Origin: Trinickia violacea
Lineage (GTDB): Bacteria > Pseudomonadota > Gammaproteobacteria > Burkholderiales > Burkholderiaceae
Direction of reading: 5' to 3'
Assembly (NCBI RefSeq): GCF_005280735.1
Contig: NZ_CP040078.1
Span: forward strand, 2,046,001 to 2,110,000
DNA: 64,000 nt
The notes below the pieces were generated by a model that worked only from the letters and a program-made list of their open reading frames with translations, was not told where the DNA came from and did no database searches. Below, in pieces: positions 26,007 through 33,916 of the stretch (the stretch's first letter is position 1; every line of letters begins with the position of its first letter). The translations under genes were made by a program, and so were the position numbers.

Positions 26007-27151
26007 GGGCGTTGCCAGATGCGGCGATAGATGTCGCGATAGCCGTTGGCGGGATCGTAGAGCAAACGATCGCCGCCGTCCGCGCCAATGTTCTCCGCCG
26101 TCACGAGATGCACCGGAAACACGTAGCCCGTGACGCTTTCCCCGGCGAAGAGCCGGTTCAGCTCGTCGACCAGCTGCCAGCCGTGCAGATTCAGCGGTTC
26201 CGCCACGGTGCCCGTCTGGAACGTGCCGGAGCGGATGCGCAGAAAAGCCGATTCGCTGCCGTCGCCGGCCGACAGCATGGTCATGGCCGTGTTCGGCCAG
26301 CCGGCCTGGGTCAGCACCGGGGCGGCGTAGTCGAAGTAGATGTCGTTGATCGCGAGCGCATACGTCCAGCGGCTGCCATAGCGCGCGAGCAAGGCGCGGG
26401 TCGTGCCCGGCATCCGTTCCTCGCTGCGCGAGATCGGCACATTGCACATTTCGAGCAAGGTGCAGCCGCTGCAGGCGCGCACGACGGCGGCCATGGCGTC
26501 CGCCTTGTCCTGCGCGATGTGGTATTTGGAGTCGGTGAAGATGATGGCTCTCGCATGCCCGTCGGACTGCACGATGGCCGCCAGGGCGGTCACGCGCGCG
26601 ACCTCGAGCGGATCGGTCGACACGTTCATCGCCACCGGGGTGCCGGGCACCGGCCCGGCCCGGGACGCGACATGCCAGCCGACGATCGGAATGCGCGCTT
26701 CGGCGAAGGGCTCCAGCCCGGGCAGCAGGGCGTGCGCGTCGCTTCCGACGATGATCAGCCCGTCCGGGCGGCTGGCGAGCGCAGCCGCCAGCATCTTCAG
26801 CTGCAGGTTCGGCGCGCCGCCGTCGTCGAAGATCTTCACGCTCCAGCCGATGACCTTGGCCGCCTCCAGCACACCGTCGACCACGCCGACGATGCCGCCG
26901 TTGCGCAAGTCCTCGGCGACGATGGCGATGTGTTTGCCGGGCTGGGCGCGCGGCCCCTTGCGCGGCCCGTTCCAGGGCGCGGCCGGTTGCTCGGCGGCGT
27001 TGACGATCTGCTTGGCTTCGGCCAGGAAATGACCCGCCGCGGCGACCGAGGCCGCGGGCACGGGCGCGGTCGATGAACCCTGCGCCGCGCCAACGGAGGG
27101 CAGGCACGCGCATATGCATGCCCATACGCATGCCGGAAGCAAGCCCTTCAT
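26003..27151 (-). CDS. Periplasmic sugar-binding-protein-like sensor partner
   Basis: The 382-aa protein starts at ATG 27151 with a signal peptide (MKGLLPACVWACICACLPSV, cleavage near GAAQ). The body is a Peripla_BP_4 fold: HIAIVAEDLRNGGIVGVVDG, RPDGLIIVGSDAHAL, and an IIFTDSKYHIAQDKADAM hinge strand. No ABC permease or ATPase genes are adjacent. Instead it is coupled by a 4-nt overlap to the hybrid kinase. This suggests ligand sensing in the manner of LuxP with LuxQ, not transport. Ligand unknown; a sugar or sugar-like molecule is the likeliest. Confidence 0.86.
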   Translation of the reverse strand: MKGLLPACVWACICACLPSVGAAQGSSTAPVPAASVAAAGHFLAEAKQIVNAAEQPAAPWNGPRKGPRAQPGKHIAIVAEDLRNGGIVGVVDGVLEAAKVIGWSVKIFDDGGAPNLQLKMLAAALASRPDGLIIVGSDAHALLPGLEPFAEARIPIVGWHVASRAGPVPGTPVAMNVSTDPLEVARVTALAAIVQSDGHARAIIFTDSKYHIAQDKADAMAAVVRACSGCTLLEMCNVPISRSEERMPGTTRALLARYGSRWTYALAINDIYFDYAAPVLTQAGWPNTAMTMLSAGDGSESAFLRIRSGTFQTGTVAEPLNLHGWQLVDELNRLFAGESVTGYVFPVHLVTAENIGADGGDRLLYDPANGYRDIYRRIWQRP

Positions 27152-27260
27152 GTTGTTCCCCGAGGGCCCCGTCGCGGCCGATTGGCCGTCATTGGAGATG
27201 AAACTCAAATGCTGCCCGCAGGGCGGCCTTGCGGACAAGATGGTATACCCCAACGGCCGC

Positions 27261-28700
27261 TCAACGACACAGCTCCTCCAGCCGCACCCCATTCGTTTTC
27301 GGCCCAAACCCGCCGATCGCCACCACCACCGCGAGCATGCAAACCGTGATGCCCGTAAACACGCCCGTTACCCCAAAGTCGCGCAACAGGGACGCAATGA
27401 CGAAGCCGGACATCATCGCGCCCACCCGGCTCGCCGAGTAGACGATGCCGTTGGCGCGGCAGCGTATGGCGGTTGGAAAGAGTTCGGCTTGATAGGCGTG
27501 GTAACAGACGGAGATCGTCTGACCGGCGAGGCTGATCAGCACGCCGAGCGTGATCAGCGGCACGACCGTTTTCACCTGCCCGAAGAGCAGCCCGAACATC
27601 ACCACCGCCAATGCCGAGACGACGATCAGCCATTTGCGCTGGACTTTGTCGGCATAAAGCATGGCCAAGAGCGGACCGACAGGCAGTGCGATCGCGATGG
27701 CAGACGAATAGAGCAGGCTCTTGGACACCGTGATGCCCTGACCGATCAGGAGTGTCGGCACCCAGTTGGCGAAGCCGTAATAGCCGATCGCCTGGCAGAA
27801 GTTGAAGACCACCAACATGATGAGCCGCGATCGATAAGGCGGCTGCCACAGCTCTGCCAGCGACGCGCGGCGATGCGGCGGCAACGCCACGGCCGGCAAT
27901 GGCGGCGGCAGCGCTTGACCGAGCTGCTGCTCGGCGCGGGCTTCCATCGTCTGCACGACGCGCTCGCCTTGCTCGACACGACCGTGCATCGCAAGCCATC
28001 TCGGGCTTTCCGGCACCGCACGGCGAATGAACCAGACCAGCACCGCGCCGGCCGAGCCCGCCAGCACGACGCAGCGCCAGCCGTCGATGCCGAAGAGCGT
28101 GGTGGGAACGAGCCAATACGAAAGAATCGCGGCAACCGGCGCCGCAGCGAACATCACCATCTGGTTGAACGCCATTGCGCGGCCGCGCATGTGTTGCGGC
28201 ACGAGCTCGGTGACGTAGCTGTCGATCGTCACGATTTCGATGCCGACTCCGATGCCGGTGATGAAGCGCCACAGCACGAGGCCCTCGGGCGTGTGCTGGA
28301 ACGCCATGATCGCCGAGCCCACGGAATACCAGATGAGCGAGAACGTGAAGACTGTGCGGCGTCCGTAGCGGTCCGGCAGCCAGCCGAAGCAAAAGGTGCC
28401 GGCGAACAAGCCGGCGAAGGTCGCCGCGATGAAGCCGGCGATGCCCTGCAAGCCGAAAAACGCCGAGGTGGTGGTCCTCAGCATGCCGCTCTTGGCCATG
28501 CCCGGCGCGATATAGCCGGTGAAGATCAAGTCGTAGACCTCGAAAAAGCCGCCGAGCGAGATCAGTAGCACGAGCAGCCACAGATAGCGCGTGGCGGGAA
28601 TGCGATCCATGCGCGCGGAGAGTGCCGCTGCCGCGCGAGCGAAGGGCGGGACCGGGCTTGAGGCAAAGGGGGAGGTGTCCGCGGTGGCGGTACGCTGCAT
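27261..28700 (-). CDS. MFS permease, sugar/aromatic-acid porter type
   Basis: This 479-aa, 12-helix permease has FCFGWLPDRYGRRTVFTFSL between helices 2 and 3, WRFITGIGVGIEIVTIDSYV in helix 4, AVPESPRWLAMHGR before the central loop and YQAELFPTAIRCRANG in the second half. These fit the sugar porter/AAHS branch. ATG 28700 follows GGAGACAGTC. It lies upstream of the sensor pair with a 109-nt gap and may carry the compound that pair senses, but the link is only positional. Confidence 0.87.
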   Translation of the reverse strand: MQRTATADTSPFASSPVPPFARAAAALSARMDRIPATRYLWLLVLLISLGGFFEVYDLIFTGYIAPGMAKSGMLRTTTSAFFGLQGIAGFIAATFAGLFAGTFCFGWLPDRYGRRTVFTFSLIWYSVGSAIMAFQHTPEGLVLWRFITGIGVGIEIVTIDSYVTELVPQHMRGRAMAFNQMVMFAAAPVAAILSYWLVPTTLFGIDGWRCVVLAGSAGAVLVWFIRRAVPESPRWLAMHGRVEQGERVVQTMEARAEQQLGQALPPPLPAVALPPHRRASLAELWQPPYRSRLIMLVVFNFCQAIGYYGFANWVPTLLIGQGITVSKSLLYSSAIAIALPVGPLLAMLYADKVQRKWLIVVSALAVVMFGLLFGQVKTVVPLITLGVLISLAGQTISVCYHAYQAELFPTAIRCRANGIVYSASRVGAMMSGFVIASLLRDFGVTGVFTGITVCMLAVVVAIGGFGPKTNGVRLEELCR

Positions 28701-28818
28701 GACTGTCTCCTATCTCATGCAATGCTGTCGATGGTTTCGTAGGCAAGTGTTATTGAGGATGCCTGACGGATGGGAATTCGCGAGGGGCCATGCGGCGATC
28801 ATGGCCCTGGGTGATCAA

Positions 28819-29967
28819 TCAAGCGTCATGGCGCTTGAGGCGTCCCAGTACTTCGTCCGTGTGCTCGCCGGCTCGTGCCAACGGCTGGCGCACACCGGGG
28901 CGGCGTCCGTCCATCAGCAAAGGCAGGAGCACGACTTCGGTCATGCCGCCGTCGTCGGTTTGCATCGGCGCGAGCCCGCCGCTGGCCTTCAAATGCGGGT
29001 CCTCGAAAAGCTGGTCGGGGCGCACGATCGGCGCGTAGGGAATACCGGCGGCTTCGAGCTTCAGCGCGAGCTCGTCGGCGCGATGGTCTTTCAGGATCTC
29101 GCCAAGGCGCGCGAGCAATTCAGGGCGTACCGCCACGCGCAGCGCGTTGCTCGTGAATTGCGGCTCGGCTGCGAGGTCCGGCCGCTTCAGCACGTTGCAC
29201 AGCGTGACGAACTGCTTGTCGCTGACGGCGCCGATGAACAGCTGCTCGCCGCCCGCCAGCGTGAACACGTCGTACACGCTCCATGCCGAGACGCGCGCGG
29301 GCATCGGCGGCGGCGCTTCGTGCGTCATCGCGTACTGCTGCATGTGCTGCGCGGACAGGAACACGCAGTTCTCGAACAGCGCGCTTTGCACTTCCTGGCC
29401 GCGCCCGGTGGCATCGCGTTCGCGCAGCGCGGCGAGCACGCCGATCGCGCCGAACATGCCGCCCATGATGTCGTTGACCGACGTGCCTGCGCGGAGCGGC
29501 CGTCCCACCGGCCCCGTCATGTATGACAAGCCGCCCATCATCTGCACGACTTCGTCGAGCGCGAGGCGATGCTCGTAGGGGCCGGGCAGAAAGCCCTTGT
29601 GCGAGACGTAGATGAGCCGCGGATAGCGCTTCGAAAGCGTCTCGTAGTCGAGCCCGAGCTTCGTCATCAAGCCCGGCCGGAAATTTTCGAGCATCACGTC
29701 GCATTGGCCGATCAAGTCGACCGCGGTCGCATGTCCTTCCGGCGTGTCGATGTCGAGCACGACGCTCTTCTTGTTGCGGTTGAAGGTCCGGAAAAAACCG
29801 ATGCCGAGACCGGGCAGGTTGCGGGTCTTGTCGCCGCCGGGCGGCTCGATCTTGATCACTTCGGCGCCGAGATCGGCGAGGATCATGCCGCACGTCGGGC
29901 CCATGACCATGTGAGTGAATTCGATGACGCGAACGCCTTCGAGTGGAAGCCGGGTGGGGGTGTTCAT
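28819..29967 (-). CDS. CaiB/BaiF family III CoA-transferase
   Basis: This 382-aa class III CoA-transferase moves CoA between organic acids. ATG 29967 is chosen for the MNTPTRLPLEGVRVIEFTH start; the open frame further upstream is shadow. Motifs: MVMGPTCGMILADLGAEVIK (about residues 20-39), NRNKKSVVLDIDTPEG, DVMLENFRPG and the catalytic-Asp region LALDEVVQMMGGLSYMTGPV. It is 8 nt downstream of an HMG-CoA-lyase-like gene, so the pair probably activates and cleaves a hydroxy-acid such as citramalate or a similar branched acid. Confidence 0.9.
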   Translation of the reverse strand: MNTPTRLPLEGVRVIEFTHMVMGPTCGMILADLGAEVIKIEPPGGDKTRNLPGLGIGFFRTFNRNKKSVVLDIDTPEGHATAVDLIGQCDVMLENFRPGLMTKLGLDYETLSKRYPRLIYVSHKGFLPGPYEHRLALDEVVQMMGGLSYMTGPVGRPLRAGTSVNDIMGGMFGAIGVLAALRERDATGRGQEVQSALFENCVFLSAQHMQQYAMTHEAPPPMPARVSAWSVYDVFTLAGGEQLFIGAVSDKQFVTLCNVLKRPDLAAEPQFTSNALRVAVRPELLARLGEILKDHRADELALKLEAAGIPYAPIVRPDQLFEDPHLKASGGLAPMQTDDGGMTEVVLLPLLMDGRRPGVRQPLARAGEHTDEVLGRLKRHDA

Positions 29968-29975
29968 ACGGAACC

Positions 29976-30923
29976 TCAAAGGGTGAGCGTGCGGATCGAT
30001 CGGGCCGGGAAGGTCTTGGGCAGGCCGGCGAGCCACAGGGTGCCGTGCAGCGTCTCGTTCACGAGCCACTGCGCGACCTTGGCGCGCAGTGCGAGCAGCC
30101 GCTCGATATCGATGCCGGTCTCGATGCCCATGTCGGCCAGCATGAAGGCGAGGTCTTCGCTCGACGCGTTGCCGCTCGCGCCCGGCGCATGCGGACAGCC
30201 GCCGATGCCCGCGAGCGTCGCGTCGAAGCGCGCGATGCCGGTGCCGAGCGCGGCGTAGACATTGGCGAGCGCGAGGCCGCGCGTGTCGTGGAAGTGGCCG
30301 CACCAGAGCCTGTCGCCCGCGATGCGGCGCGCCTTCTCGAACAAGTCGCGCACGGCGGCGGGATTCGCGTAGCCGACCGTATCGGCGAGGCTCACGCGAT
30401 CGGCGCCTGCGTCGAGCAGGGCCTGCATGCAGCGCAGCACTTCGCGTGGCTCGACCGCGCCTTGGATCGTGCAGCCGAACGCGGTGCCGATCCCGCCTTC
30501 GATCAAGGTCTTCGAGCCGGCGGCATCGCGCGCGGCGCGGATGCGCGCCACTTCGGCCACGACTTCGTCCGGTGTCTTGCGCAGATTCGCGAGGCTATGG
30601 GCGCGGCTAGCCGACAGCGGCACGAGCAAGACATCCGCCTGCGATTCGATCGCGCGTTCGGCGCCTTTCAGATTCGGCACGAGTACCGAGACGACGAGGC
30701 CGGGCAGGGTCTTCGCGTAGGCGACGAGTTCCGCCGTATCGGCCAGCTGCGGCAAGAGCCGGGCAGGCACGAACGAGCCGACCTCGATTTCGCGCTGGCC
30801 GGCGGCATAGGCGTCGGCGATCCATTCGATTTTTTGCGGCGTCGGGAGAATTGTCTCGATGCTTTGCAGGCCGTCGCGCAAGCCGACTTCGCGGATCACG
30901 ACGCTGGCGGGGAAGAGGGGCAT
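29976..30923 (-). CDS. Hydroxymethylglutaryl-CoA lyase-like enzyme
   Basis: This 315-aa TIM-barrel lyase cleaves 3-hydroxy-acyl-CoA to acetyl-CoA plus a keto product. The N-terminus IREVGLRDGLQSIETILPT holds the metal-binding Asp and substrate Arg. The family signature GIGGCPHAPGASGN with the catalytic Cys lies near residue 241. HMG-CoA itself and citramalyl-CoA are both possible substrates; the adjacent CoA-transferase favours a CoA-activated acid such as citramalate. The divergent LysR regulator probably controls the operon. Confidence 0.88.
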   Translation of the reverse strand: MPLFPASVVIREVGLRDGLQSIETILPTPQKIEWIADAYAAGQREIEVGSFVPARLLPQLADTAELVAYAKTLPGLVVSVLVPNLKGAERAIESQADVLLVPLSASRAHSLANLRKTPDEVVAEVARIRAARDAAGSKTLIEGGIGTAFGCTIQGAVEPREVLRCMQALLDAGADRVSLADTVGYANPAAVRDLFEKARRIAGDRLWCGHFHDTRGLALANVYAALGTGIARFDATLAGIGGCPHAPGASGNASSEDLAFMLADMGIETGIDIERLLALRAKVAQWLVNETLHGTLWLAGLPKTFPARSIRTLTL

Positions 30924-31058
30924 GGGGTTGTCTCGCGGTTATCCGCCAGTCGTGTCTCCGCTGGCGCTGTGCTAACTTTAGGCATTCCGTCCGGTACATA
31001 AAGAGGTATTTCGGAACGGTTGCCATTCCGAATAGGAAACTCACACGCGCCGAAGGCC

Positions 31059-31086
31059 CCAAGTAAGCGCTGAAGCGCTAACTTGG
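31059..31086. repeat. REP-like palindromic unit, copy 2
   Basis: The hairpin CCAAGT/ACTTGG encloses AAGCGCTGAAGCGCTAA. It belongs to the small family also seen at 19515-19534 and 31103-31137. Confidence 0.6.
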
Positions 31087-31102
31087 ATCAACTCCGGCAT
31101 GA

Positions 31103-31137
31103 GACCAGAGTAAGGCGCTAAAGCGCCAACTCTGGTC
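31103..31137. repeat. REP-like palindromic unit, copy 3
   Basis: The hairpin GACCAGAGT/ACTCTGGTC encloses an inner GGCGCT/AGCGCC stem. It sits 17 nt downstream of copy 2 and just before the LysR gene, so it could affect lysR translation or promoter use. Confidence 0.6.
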
Positions 31138-31151
31138 GACAGGAGGCATCG

Positions 31152-32069
31152 ATGCGCGACATCCATCTGAAAACACTGCGGCTGCTGGTGTCGGTCTGCG
31201 AGCACCGGAACATGGCGCGCGCAGCCGCGGAGGAGCACATCGAGCCGTCCGCGATCAGCAAGCGCATCGCGCAATTGGAGCACGACCTCGGCGTGCCGCT
31301 TCTCGTTCGCACGCGCCGCGGCGTGCAGCCGACGCCGGCCGGCGTCGCGCTCGTCGAGCACGCCAAGAGCGTGCTGTTCACGATGGACCGCATCGCAAGC
31401 GACGTCGCCGCGTACGGCAGCGGGCTCAGGGGCAGCGTGAGCGTGTGCGCGTCGGCATCGGCGATCGCGGAAGCGCTGTTGGACGACATCGCGTCGTTCA
31501 TGCGGATGCCCGCGCACGAGAATATCCGCGTGAACGTCGAGGAACGGCTGTCGCTCGATCTCGTGCGCCGCTTGCGCGAAGGGGCGGCCTCGATCGGCGT
31601 GTGCTGGGACAACGCCGATATCGAAGGGCTGCAGTCGCGCCCGTACCGGCAGGATCGCTTGGCGCTCGCGGTCCATCCTGACCATCCGCTTGCGAGCCGC
31701 AAGTCGCTCACCTTCGAGCAGACGCTCGATCACGAGCACGTCGGGCTGCCGCCCGCCACCGCGGTCCACACGATGCTGCAGCACGCGGCCGCGCGGAACG
31801 GGCGCACGGTGAGCTATCGCGCGATCGTGTCGAACTTCGACGCCGCATTTCGCGTGGTCGCCGCGAATCTGGGCATCAGCGTGGTGCCGGCCGTTGTCGG
31901 CGAGACGTACAAGCGCCTGCTCAACGTCAAAGTGATTCCGCTCACGGACCGTTGGGCGGCGCGGCGCTTCATCGTCTGCTTCAAAGACTTCGATGCGCTG
32001 CAGCCGGCGGCGCAGCGCATGGTCAATCATCTCGCCGAATGCGCGAAAGAGGCCGCGAATATCGAATAA
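31152..32069 (+). CDS. LysR-family transcriptional regulator
   Basis: This is a 305-aa LysR regulator. ATG 31152 follows AGGAGG. The winged helix-turn-helix is in residues 1-60 (LVSVCEHRNMARAAAEEHIE, then ISKRIAQLEHDLGVPLLVRT). The effector domain follows, with YRAIVSNFDAAFRVVAANLG near the C-terminus. It diverges from the HMG-CoA-lyase/CoA-transferase operon with a 228-nt shared region, the standard arrangement for a LysR activator and its target. Confidence 0.92.
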   Translation: MRDIHLKTLRLLVSVCEHRNMARAAAEEHIEPSAISKRIAQLEHDLGVPLLVRTRRGVQPTPAGVALVEHAKSVLFTMDRIASDVAAYGSGLRGSVSVCASASAIAEALLDDIASFMRMPAHENIRVNVEERLSLDLVRRLREGAASIGVCWDNADIEGLQSRPYRQDRLALAVHPDHPLASRKSLTFEQTLDHEHVGLPPATAVHTMLQHAAARNGRTVSYRAIVSNFDAAFRVVAANLGISVVPAVVGETYKRLLNVKVIPLTDRWAARRFIVCFKDFDALQPAAQRMVNHLAECAKEAANIE

Positions 32070-32230
32070 GCGCCTACGCGCGAAGTGATATCTCACGGCG
32101 CCTTCATCACGGCATTCACCCGCCTGGCTCATGACCCGTCAACTTTGCGAGGTAGTGGATCGAGCATCGCGTGACTAGCATGGATTGGGGTTCCGTGCGG
32201 GACCCCACGACCACTGACAGGAGACCAGGA

Positions 32231-32686
32231 ATGGCTATTCTCAGTTTCAACGGACGGGTCAACATCGCGGTGCGCATCGTCACGGAGAAGTTTCCGCAAG
32301 CGAAGCTCTACGAGGCGGACGGCGTGGCGCTAGGAGGACCGACCACGCATCCCGCCGAGATCAATCAGATGCGTGTCGTCTTTCAGAACGTGCACAACAC
32401 GACGGTCATCATCAAAGAGACCGGCTATGGCGAATTCGGGCCGCCGGTGCTGTATCCGGAGCCGTGGCTCGAAGATGTCGTGATTCCGTGGCCGATCGAA
32501 ATGGATCTCGACAAGGCCAATCAGCTCAAAGAAGCGGCCGGCTTCAAGGGGCCGTATAACACCGTGACGCTGCGCAATCCGCTCGGGCCGGTGCGTCAGA
32601 ATCCGCTGTTCATCTTCGGGCTTAGCGGCTCGGGGCAATACATCTTCGTCGACACCATCACCGGCAAGGTGACTTCCGGAAGCTGA
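32231..32686 (+). CDS. Hypothetical 151-aa soluble protein
   Basis: I do not recognise the family. ATG 32231 has a good AGGAGACC ribosome site. The protein has no signal peptide or membrane segment. It has alternating strand-like segments (VNIAVRIVTEKFPQAKLYEA, QMRVVFQNVHNTTVIIKET) and a Pro-rich middle (PPVLYPEPWLEDVVIPWPIE), and ends QYIFVDTITGKVTSGS. It seems to be a small beta-rich single domain. It stands alone between the LysR gene and the nitrate leader. Confidence 0.75.
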   Translation: MAILSFNGRVNIAVRIVTEKFPQAKLYEADGVALGGPTTHPAEINQMRVVFQNVHNTTVIIKETGYGEFGPPVLYPEPWLEDVVIPWPIEMDLDKANQLKEAAGFKGPYNTVTLRNPLGPVRQNPLFIFGLSGSGQYIFVDTITGKVTSGS

Positions 32687-32913
32687 GCCGGCACAGGCGA
32701 ATCGGCGCCTTGTTTCTGCCTTCGCGTCAGCCGGGGGCAGGATCGAGTTCTTCCGGTCAGCGCCATGATCGCCGCCGAGTGCGCGCGATCATGGTGCGCT
32801 GCGTCATCGAAGTGCATCCGCTGCACACTCCGCGCACCGCCCACGTCTTTTTAGCCCCCGCTGTTTAGCCCGTTCTTGCCGCCGTCGCTCGCCCAGCCTA
32901 AGCGCACGCGTGA
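32687..32913. other. Gap upstream of the nitrate sigma-54 promoter
   Basis: No gene is seen here. An upstream activating site for an NtrC-type enhancer-binding protein would be expected in this stretch, but I could not assign one with confidence. Confidence 0.3.
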
Positions 32914-32928
32914 TGGCACGGCTATTGC
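32914..32928 (+). promoter_or_regulatory. Consensus sigma-54 promoter of the nitrate operon
   Basis: TGGCACGGCTATTGC matches the TGGCACG-N4-TTGC consensus exactly, with GG at -24 and GC at -12. Transcription would begin near 32940, just before the first leader hairpin. It implies control by an NtrC-type activator under nitrogen limitation. Confidence 0.85.
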
Positions 32929-32941
32929 GTAAGGTCACCGC

Positions 32942-33018
32942 AAGGCCAACGGCGGCCTTGAAACATTCACACATTCGTCCACCGCTCTCGCGAGCGGCTA
33001 CGGGGCAACGGCGTCCCG
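32942..33018 (+). ncRNA. ANTAR-type dual-hexaloop antitermination leader
   Basis: Two hairpins carry identical hexanucleotide loops, AACGGC. The first is AAGGCC/GGCCTT at 32942-32959 with loop 32948-32953. The second is CGGGGC/GTCCCG (one G-U pair) at 33001-33018 with loop 33007-33012. Both loops have A at position 1 and G at position 4, as in known targets of ANTAR-domain antiterminators such as NasR and NasT. The second hairpin uses the 5' strand of the terminator, so the two folds exclude each other. An ANTAR protein should bind the pair and let transcription pass when nitrate is present. Confidence 0.82.
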
Positions 33019-33081
33019 AAGCGACTTTCACGCTGATCGCACAACCGATCCGCGCGGCATCGCTTCGGGACGTTTTTTTTT
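33012..33081 (+). terminator. Leader intrinsic terminator of the nitrate operon
   Basis: A perfect 13-bp stem, CGTCCCGAAGCGA at 33012-33024 with TCGCTTCGGGACG at 33060-33072, is followed by nine T. It lies inside the leader, 68 nt before the first gene, and overlaps the second hexaloop hairpin. Confidence 0.9.
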
Positions 33082-33148
33082 GCGCCGTCGACGGGGTGCC
33101 GCGCACTCCGCTCGACGGTCCCGAATCATCCGCTAAGCACATCACGCC

Positions 33149-33892
33149 ATGAAAGGACGAACCCCTATCAACCACGACGCCGTTTCCGGAGAAGTGATCG
33201 GCGAGCTCATCAACCTATCGGGCCGGCAGCGGATGCTTTCGCAGCGCATCGTGCTGCACGTGCTGCTCGCATCGCGCGGGGACAGCGCGGCGCTCGATGT
33301 CGTCAAGACCTGCCTAGCGACGTTTGCGGCGACGCACACCGATCTGGTGAGCGGCAACGCGCGCTTGCCGGGCGTGTTTTCAGACGCGCTGAAACAGCTC
33401 TATTTCGGCACGGCGTGCGCCGACGACCTGATCCGCCGGTTCATCGCCCGCACCGCCGATGCGATCGCGAGCCTCGAATCGGGCGCCGCCGCAAGCGATG
33501 AACAGGTCGACGCGCTTGTGATGCAGGCCACGCCGCTGCTCGAACTGCTGCAGCAAATCACGCTCGCGTACCAGAAGGAAATGCACGGTATCGAAACGGC
33601 GGCGAAGAAGCGCCAGGCCGAGATCGCCGAGCAGTTGGGCAGCATCTCGATGCAAGCCAACATCGTTGCGCTCAACGCACGGATCGCGGCGGCGCGCGCG
33701 GGCCAGTTCGGACGCGAGTTCGCCGTGATCACGACGGTGCTCGCCGACATCATCAAGGAGATGGATCAACTGATCCATAGCGTGGTCGATACGCGCGAAT
33801 CCCGTGATACCCGGCAAGCCCCCGGCATTCCCACCCAACGCAACACCGTCCCGCAAAGCCGGCAAGCCAATGCCGGCCGCGCGTATCAATAG
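33149..33892 (+). CDS. Soluble PilJ-domain nitrate sensor with short chemoreceptor-like signalling tip
   Basis: The protein is 247 aa with no membrane segment. The N-terminus has ELINLSGRQRMLSQRIVLHV (about residues 19-38), the P-box-like motif of PilJ/NarX-type nitrate-binding domains. The helical sensor runs to about residue 150. A short segment then reads ISMQANIVALNARIAAARAG followed by QFGREFAVI, which resembles the chemoreceptor signalling hairpin tip. It probably reads cytoplasmic nitrate. It lies 24 nt before an NNP-type nitrate transporter and behind the ANTAR-type leader. The output partner is unknown. No strong ribosome site precedes ATG 33149. Confidence 0.8.
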   Translation: MKGRTPINHDAVSGEVIGELINLSGRQRMLSQRIVLHVLLASRGDSAALDVVKTCLATFAATHTDLVSGNARLPGVFSDALKQLYFGTACADDLIRRFIARTADAIASLESGAAASDEQVDALVMQATPLLELLQQITLAYQKEMHGIETAAKKRQAEIAEQLGSISMQANIVALNARIAAARAGQFGREFAVITTVLADIIKEMDQLIHSVVDTRESRDTRQAPGIPTQRNTVPQSRQANAGRAYQ

Positions 33893-33916
33893 CCTTCGCC
33901 ACTGTGTGAGAGACCG

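Noticed and set aside
26007..27131. N-terminal extension of the sensor kinase frame to 1316 aa
   Set aside because: The extra part is out of frame with, and overlaps, the clear binding-protein gene. The GTG at 26006 with a 4-nt overlap is the sensible start.
32925..32943. Possible hexaloop hairpin TTGCGT/ACCGCAA ahead of the leader hairpins
   Set aside because: It overlaps the -12 element of the sigma-54 promoter, so it should not be in the transcript; the second hexaloop hairpin is at 33001-33018.
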